NCBI GenBank assembly: GCA_031259655.1
Contig: JAIRLF010000363.1
Location: forward strand, 1-7,880
Direction: 5' to 3'
Length of the DNA: 7,880 bases
Source: Prevotellaceae bacterium
GTDB taxonomy: Bacteria; Bacteroidota; Bacteroidia; Bacteroidales; UBA932
Part shown: in pieces, positions 1-6,383 of the stretch
Layout: each line of letters opens with the position of its first letter
Numbering within the stretch: position 1 is the first letter of the stretch
Program-made: the position numbers and the translations under genes
The notes under the pieces: model-generated
Databases searched by the model: none
Told to the model about the DNA's origin: nothing
Seen by the model: the letters and a program-made list of their open reading frames with translations, nothing else

Positions 1-213
1 TTCCCTGCTTCTAATTTGACTTTGGTCTTTTCTTTGCTTTAATGTTGATATTTGTATCAAATATGGTTTTTTTCCCGTTTTGGGTGACACTCCTATTTCC
101 TTGAGGTCAGGAAATCTGATATTAGATAACGTTTTTTCGCCTTTTTGTCATTTTTTTCCTGTAAACCTGTTTCAGGACATGACTCTTAACACATAGTCCT
201 TAACTCGGAATAC
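1..213. other. Leading intergenic stretch with no convincing gene
   Basis: No supported gene is visible here. A - strand frame is open from about 147 to the window edge, but a stop lies just upstream at 148-150, there is no ATG, and I do not recognise the peptide. A 6-bp stem with a TTTG loop (TTGATA/TATCAA, 45-60) followed by a T-run at 66-73 could be a weak terminator of a gene to the left. Near the right end, 183-190 (CTCTTAAC) and 198-206 (CCTTAACTC) resemble a decayed copy of the GTTAAG repeat seen at 4356 and 5161-5333. Confidence 0.4.
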
Positions 214-245
214 TTGAGCGTTATTAACTTTTTTGTTTATATTTG
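214..245 (+). promoter_or_regulatory. Bacteroidota-type promoter of the ureohydrolase gene
   Basis: TTG at 214-216 and TATATTTG at 238-245 are separated by 21 bases. This fits the known Bacteroidota primary sigma pattern of TTTG or TTG, 17-23 bases, then TAnnTTTG. Transcription would start around 250, leaving a leader of only about 10-15 bases before the ATG at 263. A start at the TTG at 233 would sit inside this promoter, so the promoter helps decide the gene start. Confidence 0.6.
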
Positions 246-262
246 CAAAAAATGTAAAGGAC

Positions 263-1294
263 ATGACGAGCACTACAGCATTTAACCCCAATGAGTTGGG
301 GCGGCCTAACGGAAATTTTTTTGCTTTACCCTACAATTCGGGCGAGGGAGACATCGAGATTATTTCCGTTCCATGGGATGTGACAACATCATATAAACCC
401 GGGACGTCGGGGGGACCGAAAGCCATCATGGACGCTTCGGTACAGATAGACCTCTTCGACCCCGACGTAGAAAATGCCTGGGAAATAAAAATCTCGAACA
501 TCGGACTTGATTTGCTCCGGATGAACAGGGAAAACAGACTTCTCGCCGAAACAATTATAATGCATCTCGAACAGGGAGGGAACATTGCCGACAAAGAAAT
601 CGTTCATCTTGTGAATCAGGTAAATCAGTCGTCCGAAATCGTTAACATTTTGGTTTATAACGCCGCAAAAAACATTTTGGATAAAGATAAAATCGCCGCA
701 GTCCTCGGTGGCGACCATAGCGTACCTTTCGGACTGATAAAAGCCATATCCGAAAAATATCCCGGCACAGGCATTTTACACATCGACGCTCATGCCGATT
801 TACGCCGCGCTTACGAAGGCTTTAACTATTCTCACGCTTCGATAATGTATAACGTTATCAACGAATTAGGAGAGATATCGAAATTAGTTCAGGTAGGCGT
901 AAGAGATTTTTGCGAAGAAGAAGAACGATTTTCGCGCAATAATGACAAAATCGTAACGTTCTACGACAATTATCTAAAAGACAAACAGTACGAAGGTGTA
1001 ACATGGAAAAACCAGTGCGATGAAATCATTTCGCATTTGCCTGGTAATGTGTATATCAGTTTCGACGTCGACGGGTTACGTCCATACCTTTGTCCGAATA
1101 CAGGGACGCCTGTTCCGGGAGGGCTGGAGTTCGAACAGGCAATGTATTTGATAAAACAGGTCGTTTTTTCGGGAAGACGGATTGCCGGGTTCGATTTAAA
1201 CGAAGTTTCCCCTCCGATTTCCGGCGATTGGGATGCAAATGTTGGCGCTCGAATACTCTTTAAATTATGCTGTTACACAAAAATGTCAAATTAA
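263..1294 (+). CDS. Arginase/agmatinase-family ureohydrolase
   Basis: This is a cytosolic binuclear-manganese hydrolase of the ureohydrolase fold, which removes urea or a similar group from guanidino compounds such as agmatine, arginine or formimidoylglutamate. Counting from the ATG at 263 (343 residues), the metal-binding motifs are all present: GGDHS at 149-153, DAHAD at 175-179, and DVD at 268-270. There is also a C-terminal GFDLNEVSP block with Glu314, and the N-terminal SYKPGTSGGPKAI motif is intact. The block after DVD reads GLRP where I expect GLDP; the Arg is not a metal ligand. The frame can be extended to a TTG at 233, but that codon lies in the promoter, so I prefer the ATG. Substrate cannot be told from sequence alone; agmatinase is most likely, but no polyamine genes are adjacent. 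Family call is firm, substrate is inference. Confidence 0.9.
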   Translation: MTSTTAFNPNELGRPNGNFFALPYNSGEGDIEIISVPWDVTTSYKPGTSGGPKAIMDASVQIDLFDPDVENAWEIKISNIGLDLLRMNRENRLLAETIIMHLEQGGNIADKEIVHLVNQVNQSSEIVNILVYNAAKNILDKDKIAAVLGGDHSVPFGLIKAISEKYPGTGILHIDAHADLRRAYEGFNYSHASIMYNVINELGEISKLVQVGVRDFCEEEERFSRNNDKIVTFYDNYLKDKQYEGVTWKNQCDEIISHLPGNVYISFDVDGLRPYLCPNTGTPVPGGLEFEQAMYLIKQVVFSGRRIAGFDLNEVSPPISGDWDANVGARILFKLCCYTKMSN

Positions 1295-1316
1295 TTTATC
1301 GACAACATGCTGTTAA

Positions 1317-1339
1317 ATGATTTTAATCATATAAATTTG
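1317..1339 (+). promoter_or_regulatory. Probable promoter of the rseP operon with overlapping palindrome
   Basis: TAAATTTG at 1332-1339 matches the TAnnTTTG -7 box and is followed by C, as is common. The -33 element is poor: only a TGTT at 1311-1314 lies at about the right distance. A perfect 6-bp dyad, ATGATT-TT-AATCAT (1317-1330), abuts the -7 box on its upstream side and could be an operator. The leader to the ATG at 1379 is about 30 bases and A-rich. Confidence 0.45.
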
Positions 1340-1378
1340 CAACTTTTAAAATAGTAAAACAAATTAAATAAAGAAGAA

Positions 1379-2707
1379 ATGGAAATTCTTATTAAAGCAT
1401 CGCAACTCATTCTATCACTGTCGATTTTGATATTAATACACGAGTTTGGTCACTTCATTTTCGCTCGTATGTTCAAAGTACGGGTCGAGAAATTCTATCT
1501 GTTTTTCGACATCAAGTTTGCCCTGTTCAAGTACAAACCCCGAAATTCGGATACGGAATACGGCATAGGCTGGCTGCCGGTCGGCGGATATTGCAAAATC
1601 GCCGGCATGATTGACGAATCGATGGACACCGAAATGATTAAAAACGAACCGCAACCGTGGGAATTTAGAAGCAAACCGGCTTATCAGAGATTGTTGATAA
1701 TGGTGGGGGGCGTGCTGTTCAATGTGTTGCTTGCATGTCTCATCTATGTAGGGATGATGGCATATTGGGGCGAAGAGTATCTTGCCAACAAAGATGTGAA
1801 ATACGGCATTATGTGCGATTCGATTGCCTTGGAAATGGGCTTTCGCGATGGCGACAAGATTCTTGCCGTCAATGGAAAACCCGTCGAATCGTTTTTCGAT
1901 ATACACCGGAAAATGGCGCTGTACCGCGAAATGAACATCAGCCTGCAACGGGGCGACGAAGTGGTAAACATTTCGCCCGATTATTATACCTATATACCGT
2001 ATATGGTTAAAAACAGCCTCATCGAGCCGCTTATCCCGTATACGATAGACAATATCCCCGATACCTCCATCAACAAATTCTCAGGACTGGAGCCAAAAGA
2101 CGAAATTGTCGGCGTGAACGAAATTACTACCGGCAATATCAGAGAGATAAAGAAGATTTTTTCGGAAAACAAAGGGCAAATCGTAGCGCTTAAAGTTCGC
2201 CGCAACAATATACAATTAGATATCCCCGTGCGGGTCAGCGAAAAAGGGCTGATAGGCGTCGAATTGAAAATCAACTATAAAGATTTTTTCAAGTACGAAA
2301 AGAAAACATACAATATTCTGGAAGCGTTTCCCGCCGGTCTGAAAAAAGCTAAAACGCGGATATCCGACCAGTTATGCGAATTGCGTCTGATGGCTACGCC
2401 AAAAACAAAAACGTATAAACAGGTAGGAAGCTTCATTTCGATAGGAAATATTTACTCGCCCCAATGGGATTGGCACAGATTTTGCGATATAACAGCGTTG
2501 TTATCAATTATGCTTGCGGTATTGAATTTATTGCCAATACCGGCGCTTGACGGAGGACACGTTATGTTTTTGTTATATGAAGTGATTACAAGACGGAAAC
2601 CAAGCGATAAGTTCCTCATTTACGCTCAAGTGGCAGGAATGGTAATATTGTTGTTCATAATGGTTTATGCTATTGGAAACGATATCGTCAAGCATATATT
2701 AAATTAA
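1379..2707 (+). CDS. rseP: RseP-type site-2 intramembrane zinc metalloprotease
   Basis: This is an inner-membrane protease that cuts transmembrane substrates, classically an anti-sigma factor during envelope stress. The first membrane helix carries the zinc motif HEFGH (residues 21-25). The membrane-proximal LPVGGY segment is at 66-71 and a second hydrophobic helix at about 105-128. Two PDZ-like regions follow: one around 140-200 with GFRDGDKILAVNGKPV, another around 215-295 with GLEPKDEIVGVN. The third catalytic element, NLLPIPALDGGH (383-394), supplies the third zinc ligand Asp391, and a last helix covers about 415-433. The 442-residue length and two PDZ domains fit RseP. A weak AGAAG lies just before the ATG. 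It is followed 25 bases later by the DUF4837 gene. In many bacteria dxr precedes rseP; here a ureohydrolase gene does. The substrate in this organism is unknown. Confidence 0.95.
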   Translation: MEILIKASQLILSLSILILIHEFGHFIFARMFKVRVEKFYLFFDIKFALFKYKPRNSDTEYGIGWLPVGGYCKIAGMIDESMDTEMIKNEPQPWEFRSKPAYQRLLIMVGGVLFNVLLACLIYVGMMAYWGEEYLANKDVKYGIMCDSIALEMGFRDGDKILAVNGKPVESFFDIHRKMALYREMNISLQRGDEVVNISPDYYTYIPYMVKNSLIEPLIPYTIDNIPDTSINKFSGLEPKDEIVGVNEITTGNIREIKKIFSENKGQIVALKVRRNNIQLDIPVRVSEKGLIGVELKINYKDFFKYEKKTYNILEAFPAGLKKAKTRISDQLCELRLMATPKTKTYKQVGSFISIGNIYSPQWDWHRFCDITALLSIMLAVLNLLPIPALDGGHVMFLLYEVITRRKPSDKFLIYAQVAGMVILLFIMVYAIGNDIVKHILN

Positions 2708-2732
2708 TTATATTGTTAAATTTTTTATATGT

Positions 2733-3740
2733 ATGAAAAAGTTATTATGTGCATCGCTTGTTGCAATTGTTTTGATGTCAGTTGTTTCGTGTGACAACAA
2801 CACGAATATACCCAAGCCCGGCGCCACAGGCAAAATCGGGGAATTGCTGGTTATTATTGACAAATTTTACTGGGATTCGGAGGTCGGCGACACTATCCGT
2901 TCGATATTCGAAAAACCCTATCCGGGACTGGCAAATCCCGAAAAGTATTTCACTCTGATTCCGGTAGCTAATTCGTCGTTCCTGCCGATAATGCAAAAGC
3001 ACCGGAATATCTTGCTGCTCAGTATTTCCCCCGAACTGACGGAATCGAAACTGACAATAAGTCGCGACCTCTGGGCTAAACCTCAAATCGTGCTTAACGC
3101 TGTAGGCGCCGACATGTCGTCGGTAGCTAAAGTCCTGGACGAGAAGCGTGAATACATGATAAACCTTTACGAACAGGCAGAACTGGAACGTCAGTCGGCT
3201 AACGTCAAAGCTTTTTCCGATACGATGATTCATCGCAAAATCAAAGAGCGGTTTAACATTGATTTTCACGTACCTTCGGGATATTATACGTTAATGCGGA
3301 ACGATGCCGATTTCGTATGGCTCGAAACACAGTCGAATCATAACAGCATCGGCGTTTTCGTATACGCGTATCCTTTTGTCGACGACAGCACTTTTACAGT
3401 CAATTATCTGGTAAACAAGCGCGATATGATTATGAAAGAAAAAGTCCACGGCTCAAGAGACAGCAGTTGGATGACTACAACGAAATTCATTATGCCGGAA
3501 TTGGAAATCAAGAGTTTCAAGGGATTACAATACGGAGAAATGCGCGGGCTATGGGAATTGGTCAACGACTTTATGGGAGGACCATTTATCAGCCGTTCGT
3601 ATATCGATGAAAAAGAACGGCGTATAGTAACTGTCGAAGGCTATGTTTTTGCCCCGCGTTTCGATAAACGGGATTATGTTCGGAGGGTTTTGGGGATAAT
3701 CAACACTTTCTCTTTCGGCGACAGTAAAACGGAAGAATAA
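2733..3740 (+). CDS. DUF4837-family envelope lipoprotein
   Basis: The 335-residue product starts with a lipoprotein signal: MKK, a hydrophobic stretch, then SVVSC with the acylated Cys at 20. Asp at 21 would mark inner-membrane retention by the E. coli rule, but that rule is not reliable in Bacteroidota. Features I associate with the DUF4837 family are GKIGELLVIIDK near residue 33, RFNIDFHVPSGY near 173, GLWELVNDFMGGPF near 273, and a C-terminal VEGYVFAPRFDKRDYVRR block. Its molecular function is not known. It sits 25 bases after rseP and 20 before nadD, so co-transcription with the protease is likely and hints at a role in envelope maintenance; that role is inference. The start is the ATG giving a complete signal peptide. 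The family assignment is from memory of its motifs and genome position. Confidence 0.85.
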   Translation: MKKLLCASLVAIVLMSVVSCDNNTNIPKPGATGKIGELLVIIDKFYWDSEVGDTIRSIFEKPYPGLANPEKYFTLIPVANSSFLPIMQKHRNILLLSISPELTESKLTISRDLWAKPQIVLNAVGADMSSVAKVLDEKREYMINLYEQAELERQSANVKAFSDTMIHRKIKERFNIDFHVPSGYYTLMRNDADFVWLETQSNHNSIGVFVYAYPFVDDSTFTVNYLVNKRDMIMKEKVHGSRDSSWMTTTKFIMPELEIKSFKGLQYGEMRGLWELVNDFMGGPFISRSYIDEKERRIVTVEGYVFAPRFDKRDYVRRVLGIINTFSFGDSKTEE

Positions 3741-3760
3741 CTGTAAAACAATTCGTTATA

Positions 3761-4348
3761 ATGGCGACGAATGCTGTGATATTTTCGGGTTCTTTCAATC
3801 CCATACACATCGGACATCTGGCGATAGCCAATTACATTGTAGAATTTACTTCCGCCGATGAATTTTGGTTTGTCGTCAGTCCGCACAATCCTTTTAAATC
3901 GAAACACGAACTTGCCGATTTTCGCCACCGGCTGAATATGGTGCGGATTGCGTTCGAGGGTCTTGGATTGCCTGTGTCGGTGAGCGATATCGAAAACACT
4001 CTGTCTCAACCCTCCTATACAATAAATACGGTCAATGCGCTTGCGGAAAAATATCCCGATAAACTATGGTCGTTGCTAATCGGAGCCGATAATCTGAGCA
4101 GTTTCCATTTGTGGAAAGATGCCGCTAAAATCGTCGAATCTCATCAATTGCTTGTATACCCGCGTGCAGGATTCGACAACAACGACGAACTGTATAAAAA
4201 AAATAATGCAGTAAAATTAGACGCGCCAATAATAGAAATATCTTCTACGTTTATTCGCAAGAATATCCCCAAAGGGCATAATCTCAGGGCTTTATTGCCC
4301 AGAGGAGTGTTCGAATATATTCACCAACACGGATTGTATGAGAGTTAA
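3761..4348 (+). CDS. nadD: Nicotinate-nucleotide adenylyltransferase
   Basis: NadD transfers AMP from ATP to nicotinate mononucleotide, giving deamido-NAD in the cytosol, the common step of de novo and salvage NAD synthesis. The nucleotidyltransferase signature GSFNPIHIGHL is at residues 10-20. SPHNPFK follows at 40-46, PSYTINT at 84-90, LIGADNLSSFHLWK at 106-119, and the nucleotide-binding ISSTFIR at 160-166. At 195 residues it is the usual full length. It is the last gene of the probable rseP-DUF4837-nadD operon. Its final codons, GAG AGT TAA (4340-4348), read the same AGAGTTAA as the repeat family that starts just downstream, so the stop codon may have been supplied by a repeat copy; the last two residues could therefore differ from close relatives. 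Confidence 0.95.
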   Translation: MATNAVIFSGSFNPIHIGHLAIANYIVEFTSADEFWFVVSPHNPFKSKHELADFRHRLNMVRIAFEGLGLPVSVSDIENTLSQPSYTINTVNALAEKYPDKLWSLLIGADNLSSFHLWKDAAKIVESHQLLVYPRAGFDNNDELYKKNNAVKLDAPIIEISSTFIRKNIPKGHNLRALLPRGVFEYIHQHGLYES

Positions 4349-4355
4349 CCGCTTT

Positions 4356-4386
4356 AGAGTTAAGAACTAAAAGTTAAGAACTAAAA
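4356..4386 (+). repeat. Left 31-bp inverted repeat flanking the Rpn gene
   Basis: It consists of AG, then two perfect tandem copies of the 14-mer AGTTAAGAACTAAA, then A. It is identical over 31 bases to the reverse complement of 5251-5281, and identity stops exactly at both ends. Each unit is itself a near-palindrome (AGTTAAGAACT). The first ten bases can also pair with TCTTAACTCT at 4401-4410 (loop 35 bases), which might act as a weak terminator after nadD. Confidence 0.9.
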
Positions 4387-4445
4387 ATTTGGCATACGCC
4401 TCTTAACTCTTATTAAATATTTATTTTTCGGTTTGAAAAAATGAT

Positions 4446-4453
4446 TACCTTTG
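4446..4453 (+). promoter_or_regulatory. -7 box of the Rpn-type gene
   Basis: TACCTTTG is a clean match to the Bacteroidota TAnnTTTG element. A TTTG at 4432-4435 is too close (10-base spacer) to be its partner, and the T-rich stretch at about 4423-4428 sits at the right distance but is degenerate. Transcription would begin near 4460 and leave an A/T-rich leader of about 40 bases. The box lies inside the inverted-repeat-bounded segment, so the gene carries its own promoter. Confidence 0.55.
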
Positions 4454-4497
4454 TAGTCGGATTTTTTATAATAAATGACAAATAAAAAGTATTAAAA

Positions 4498-5175
4498 ATG
4501 GCACGAGTATTTATTTCATTCAATTACGCATTAAAGCGTTTGTTACACGACAAAGCCAACTACAATATATTGGGAGGCTTTTTGAGCGAGTTGTTCATGT
4601 TTGATGTTCAAGTTGAGAATATCAGCAAAAGCGAAAGTGAAAGCAACACCGACAGGTACAGCATCACTGTGAAAAATAAAAAGGACGAAATTTTGCTGGT
4701 AGAACTTCAGTTTAACCCCAATCCGGATTATTTTATACGAATGTTGTACGAAACGAGCAAAATTCTTATCGAACGAGCTGAAGAGAAACAGTTTTATGCG
4801 GTATTACCAAAAGTAATATCTATCAACATCGTCAATCTCAATCTGGAACAAGGTACGGATTACATCTATCACGGCAGTTCGACTTTTCAAAACATATACG
4901 ACGACGACGACGAACTCCAACTGAACTACTCGCAACAAAAACATTATGATAAAGAGACTCCTACGGATATATATCCCGAATATTACATCCTTAACGTACA
5001 ACAGTTCAACGATAAAGTTAAAAACAAGTTGGACGAATGGATTTATTACCTTAAAAATAACAGTGTTAAGGACGAATTTACGGCAAAGGGATTAGATAAG
5101 GTGCGCACAACTTTGCTCTACGAAAATCTTACTCCCGAAGAACAAAAAGAATACGACGAAGGAGTTAAAAACTAA
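4498..5175 (+). CDS. Rpn-family PD-(D/E)XK nuclease/putative transposase, probably truncated and inactive
   Basis: The protein resembles Bacteroidota Rpn-type proteins (PD-(D/E)XK nuclease family transposase), relatives of E. coli RpnA, which nicks DNA and raises recombination. Recognisable parts are the N-terminal FNYALKRLL (8-16), the helix with GGFLSELF (26-33), strand LLVELQ with Glu69 and Gln71 in place of the ExK motif, IYHGSS near 122, and DIYPEYYIL followed by LDEWIYYLKN in the C-terminal half. In relatives as I remember them an RVDI segment carries the catalytic Asp; here it reads RYSI, with Ser55 at that place. The 225 residues are shorter than the roughly 280-320 I expect, and the last five codons (GGA GTT AAA AAC TAA) are repeat sequence. 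So this looks like a gene cut short at the repeat with a damaged active site. Start ATG follows an A-rich leader. Confidence 0.75.
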   Translation: MARVFISFNYALKRLLHDKANYNILGGFLSELFMFDVQVENISKSESESNTDRYSITVKNKKDEILLVELQFNPNPDYFIRMLYETSKILIERAEEKQFYAVLPKVISINIVNLNLEQGTDYIYHGSSTFQNIYDDDDELQLNYSQQKHYDKETPTDIYPEYYILNVQQFNDKVKNKLDEWIYYLKNNSVKDEFTAKGLDKVRTTLLYENLTPEEQKEYDEGVKN

Positions 5176-5333
5176 AAACTAAAAGTTAAAAGTGCTGACG
5201 CCGGAAGAGTTATTAAGAGCTAAGAACTAAGAATGCTGGCGTCAGCCAACTTTTAGTTCTTAACTTTTAGTTCTTAACTCTCATGTCCTGCGTCAGCCAA
5301 CTTTTAGTTTTTAACTTTTAGTTTCAGAACTCC
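5161..5333. repeat. Repeat cluster forming alternative hairpins between convergent genes
   Basis: A left arm (5161-5201) of GTTAAAAACTAAA units ends in GCTGACGC at 5194-5201. Two right arms in the opposite sense follow: 5239-5280 and 5290-5333, each beginning GCGTCAGCCAACTTTTAGTT. The left arm can pair with either: GCTGACGCC/GGCGTCAGC (9 bp, 5194-5202 with 5238-5246) plus AACTAAAAGTT/AACTTTTAGTT, or with the outer arm, closed by GGAGTT (5161-5166) and AACTCC (5328-5333). The cluster includes the 31-bp repeat at 5251-5281. It lies between the + strand Rpn gene and - strand genes that read towards it, so it could terminate transcription from both sides; that role is inference. Confidence 0.85.
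5251..5281 (-). repeat. Right 31-bp inverted repeat flanking the Rpn gene
   Basis: It is the exact reverse complement of 4356-4386, ending in TTCTTAACTCT. It is part of the inner right arm of the hairpin cluster. The neighbouring ten bases TCATGTCCTG (5281-5290) are the reverse complement of CAGGACATGA at 173-182, which also lies next to TTAAC motifs. Confidence 0.9.
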
Positions 5334-5347
5334 TGACTTCTCGCATA

Positions 5348-5635
5348 TCATACTGTCGTGATATTGAAAAACATTACCAATTCCGTACCAGGGAAAACAG
5401 TTTTCGTCAGATTTACCGTATTGATAACAGCATTGATAGCCTTTCGACATCGGATATTACTTGGCGGATATAGCACAATGTTTAGTTTTTTGTTTTCATA
5501 ATCAGGCATCAAATCAATTGACAGCAGAGTAATTGCTTTTACGAGTGCTCTGATTTCGTCCTGATCACGACAATAGTGAGGAGCGAGCAAATGAGCAAAA
5601 GCCGTCTCAGCCCGATAACAAATCATTTTAATACC
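5348..5635 (-). pseudogene. C-terminal remnant of a transposase-like protein
   Basis: The frame reads GIKMICYRAETAFAHLLAP at its start and ends PGTELVMFFNITTV. From memory this closely matches the C-terminal tail of long transposase-like proteins in Bacteroidota, where an IKMICYRAET block continues into a conserved tail of about 90 residues. Here the frame is cut by an in-frame TAG at 5636-5638, so everything N-terminal is missing. An ATG at 5626 would give a 92-residue product starting 1 base after the stop of the beta-barrel gene, so translational coupling is possible, but the match begins before this ATG, which argues for a remnant. No transposase catalytic residues or membrane segments are visible. 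The stop TGA is followed within 15 bases by the repeat cluster. I cannot name the IS family. Confidence that this reading frame is or was real coding sequence is moderate; function is none or unknown. Confidence 0.5.
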
Positions 5636-6359
5636 CTATTCCGGATCTGTTAAAAATAAATCCTACAAAGATTTGATGTCCTGCCAATTTCATTTTAGTA
5701 GTTGGAGAATTGTACCAGATTGCATCATTGCCATTGTTATTGTTTTCCAATGTAAATGAAGTCAGCCGCAAATACTTGTATCCAAAATTCAGTGTTGATT
5801 TTTTGAAAATTGGGATACTAAAGTCGGCGCCTGCGCCATAAACGAATGGCTTTCTTTTTTGCGTGTTGGTATATTCGGAGCGATTTTTGGCTTTCGGTCT
5901 GAAACCGCTTTTCGCTACTAATGGCATTAGTCCGGCAGTGGGTCCGGCACGAAACATCAGTCGTTTGCCGAACTTGACCGACCAGTTCATCAGTATCGGG
6001 AAAAATACTATTTTTTGAGAGACTATTCCGTCGGGATATGTCTTTTCATCTTGAGTATAAGCAAACGAGCCAATTGGTATTCTATTGACAGCTCCATTTA
6101 CGCCTCCCTCTATACCAAGCAAACTCCATTTGTTGAGGGAATAGGACAAGACAAGTTTTGTACCCAGAGTGTGTATTTTGTCGCCGGCGTCAGAAGTCAT
6201 TATCATATACGATAAGTTTAATATTTCGATACTATGACTATTTTCAAACCGTTCGCTTACCGACGATGGCGACTGTCCCATCTGCGATTTGGCTACCAGC
6301 GATAACTGCAATAATATTAACAGAAAATATATTCTTTTCATCTTTTCAATACTTTTCAT
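5628..6359 (-). CDS. Small outer-membrane beta-barrel protein (porin-like)
   Basis: The 243-residue product has a signal peptide, MKRIYFLLILLQLSLVAKS-Q, with probable cleavage after residue 25. Translation may start at ATG 6359 or at the second ATG at 6341 (MKRIYF), which gives a more typical signal. The mature part has alternating amphipathic strands with Gly and aromatic residues, for example TLGTKLVLSYSL (64-75), FGKRLMFRAGPTAGLMP (130-146), FVYGAGADFSIPI (172-184), STLNFGYKYLRL (188-199) and a last strand HQIFVGFIF (228-236). This fits the beta-barrel fold of the outer-membrane protein superfamily of 8 or so strands. It lies 13 bases after the WD40 gene and is surely in the same transcript. 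The tail RSGIGY after the last strand is odd, since barrels usually end at the aromatic residue; the stop sits on the junction with the transposase remnant. Specific function unknown. Confidence 0.75.
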   Translation of the reverse strand: MKSIEKMKRIYFLLILLQLSLVAKSQMGQSPSSVSERFENSHSIEILNLSYMIMTSDAGDKIHTLGTKLVLSYSLNKWSLLGIEGGVNGAVNRIPIGSFAYTQDEKTYPDGIVSQKIVFFPILMNWSVKFGKRLMFRAGPTAGLMPLVAKSGFRPKAKNRSEYTNTQKRKPFVYGAGADFSIPIFKKSTLNFGYKYLRLTSFTLENNNNGNDAIWYNSPTTKMKLAGHQIFVGFIFNRSGIGY

Positions 6360-6383
6360 TTGTTATCTATTTTCATTTGTTAT
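6353..6383. repeat. 14-bp direct repeat at the WD40/barrel gene junction
   Basis: TTTTCATTTGTTAT occurs at 6353-6366 and 6370-6383, a 17-base period. On the - strand each copy contains ATAACAAATGAAAA. The first copy in reading order holds the stop codon of the WD40 gene (TGA, 6375-6373) overlapping an ATG that soon hits a stop; the second holds the ATG of the barrel gene at 6359. A local duplication therefore seems to have created the present intergenic spacing. Confidence 0.7.

Larger units (their letters stand above)
4356..5281 (+). mobile_element. Candidate inverted-repeat-bounded element carrying an Rpn-type gene
   Basis: A 926-base segment is bounded by perfect 31-bp inverted repeats and holds one promoter box and one gene, a PD-(D/E)XK nuclease-family protein of a group annotated as recombination-promoting nuclease or putative transposase. 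The arrangement resembles a small transposable unit. However, the repeats are low-complexity intergenic repeats, I see no target-site duplication outside them (left flank CTTT, right flank CATG), and the nuclease looks inactive. It may instead be repeat-mediated recombination around an Rpn gene. Treat as a hypothesis. Confidence 0.35.

Noticed and set aside
1..147. Open - strand frame running off the left edge
   Set aside because: There is no ATG, a stop lies immediately upstream at 148-150, and the peptide is not recognisable; 49 codons can be open by chance.
1433..1948. 171-codon - strand frame inside rseP
   Set aside because: It is antisense to a well-supported full-length protease gene and has no recognisable domain.
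2778..3269. 163-codon - strand frame inside the DUF4837 gene
   Set aside because: It is antisense to a supported lipoprotein gene and looks like a codon-composition shadow.
4432..4435. TTTG as a -33 element for the TACCTTTG box
   Set aside because: The spacer is only about 10 bases, much shorter than the 17-23 usual in Bacteroidota.
4475..4495. Tiny leader peptide (ATG ACA AAT AAA AAG TAT TAA) before the Rpn gene
   Set aside because: Six codons in an A-rich leader are expected by chance and there is no attenuator-like structure.
5161..5333. CRISPR-like array
   Set aside because: Repeats are short, degenerate, in both orientations, without regular unique spacers, and no cas genes are present.
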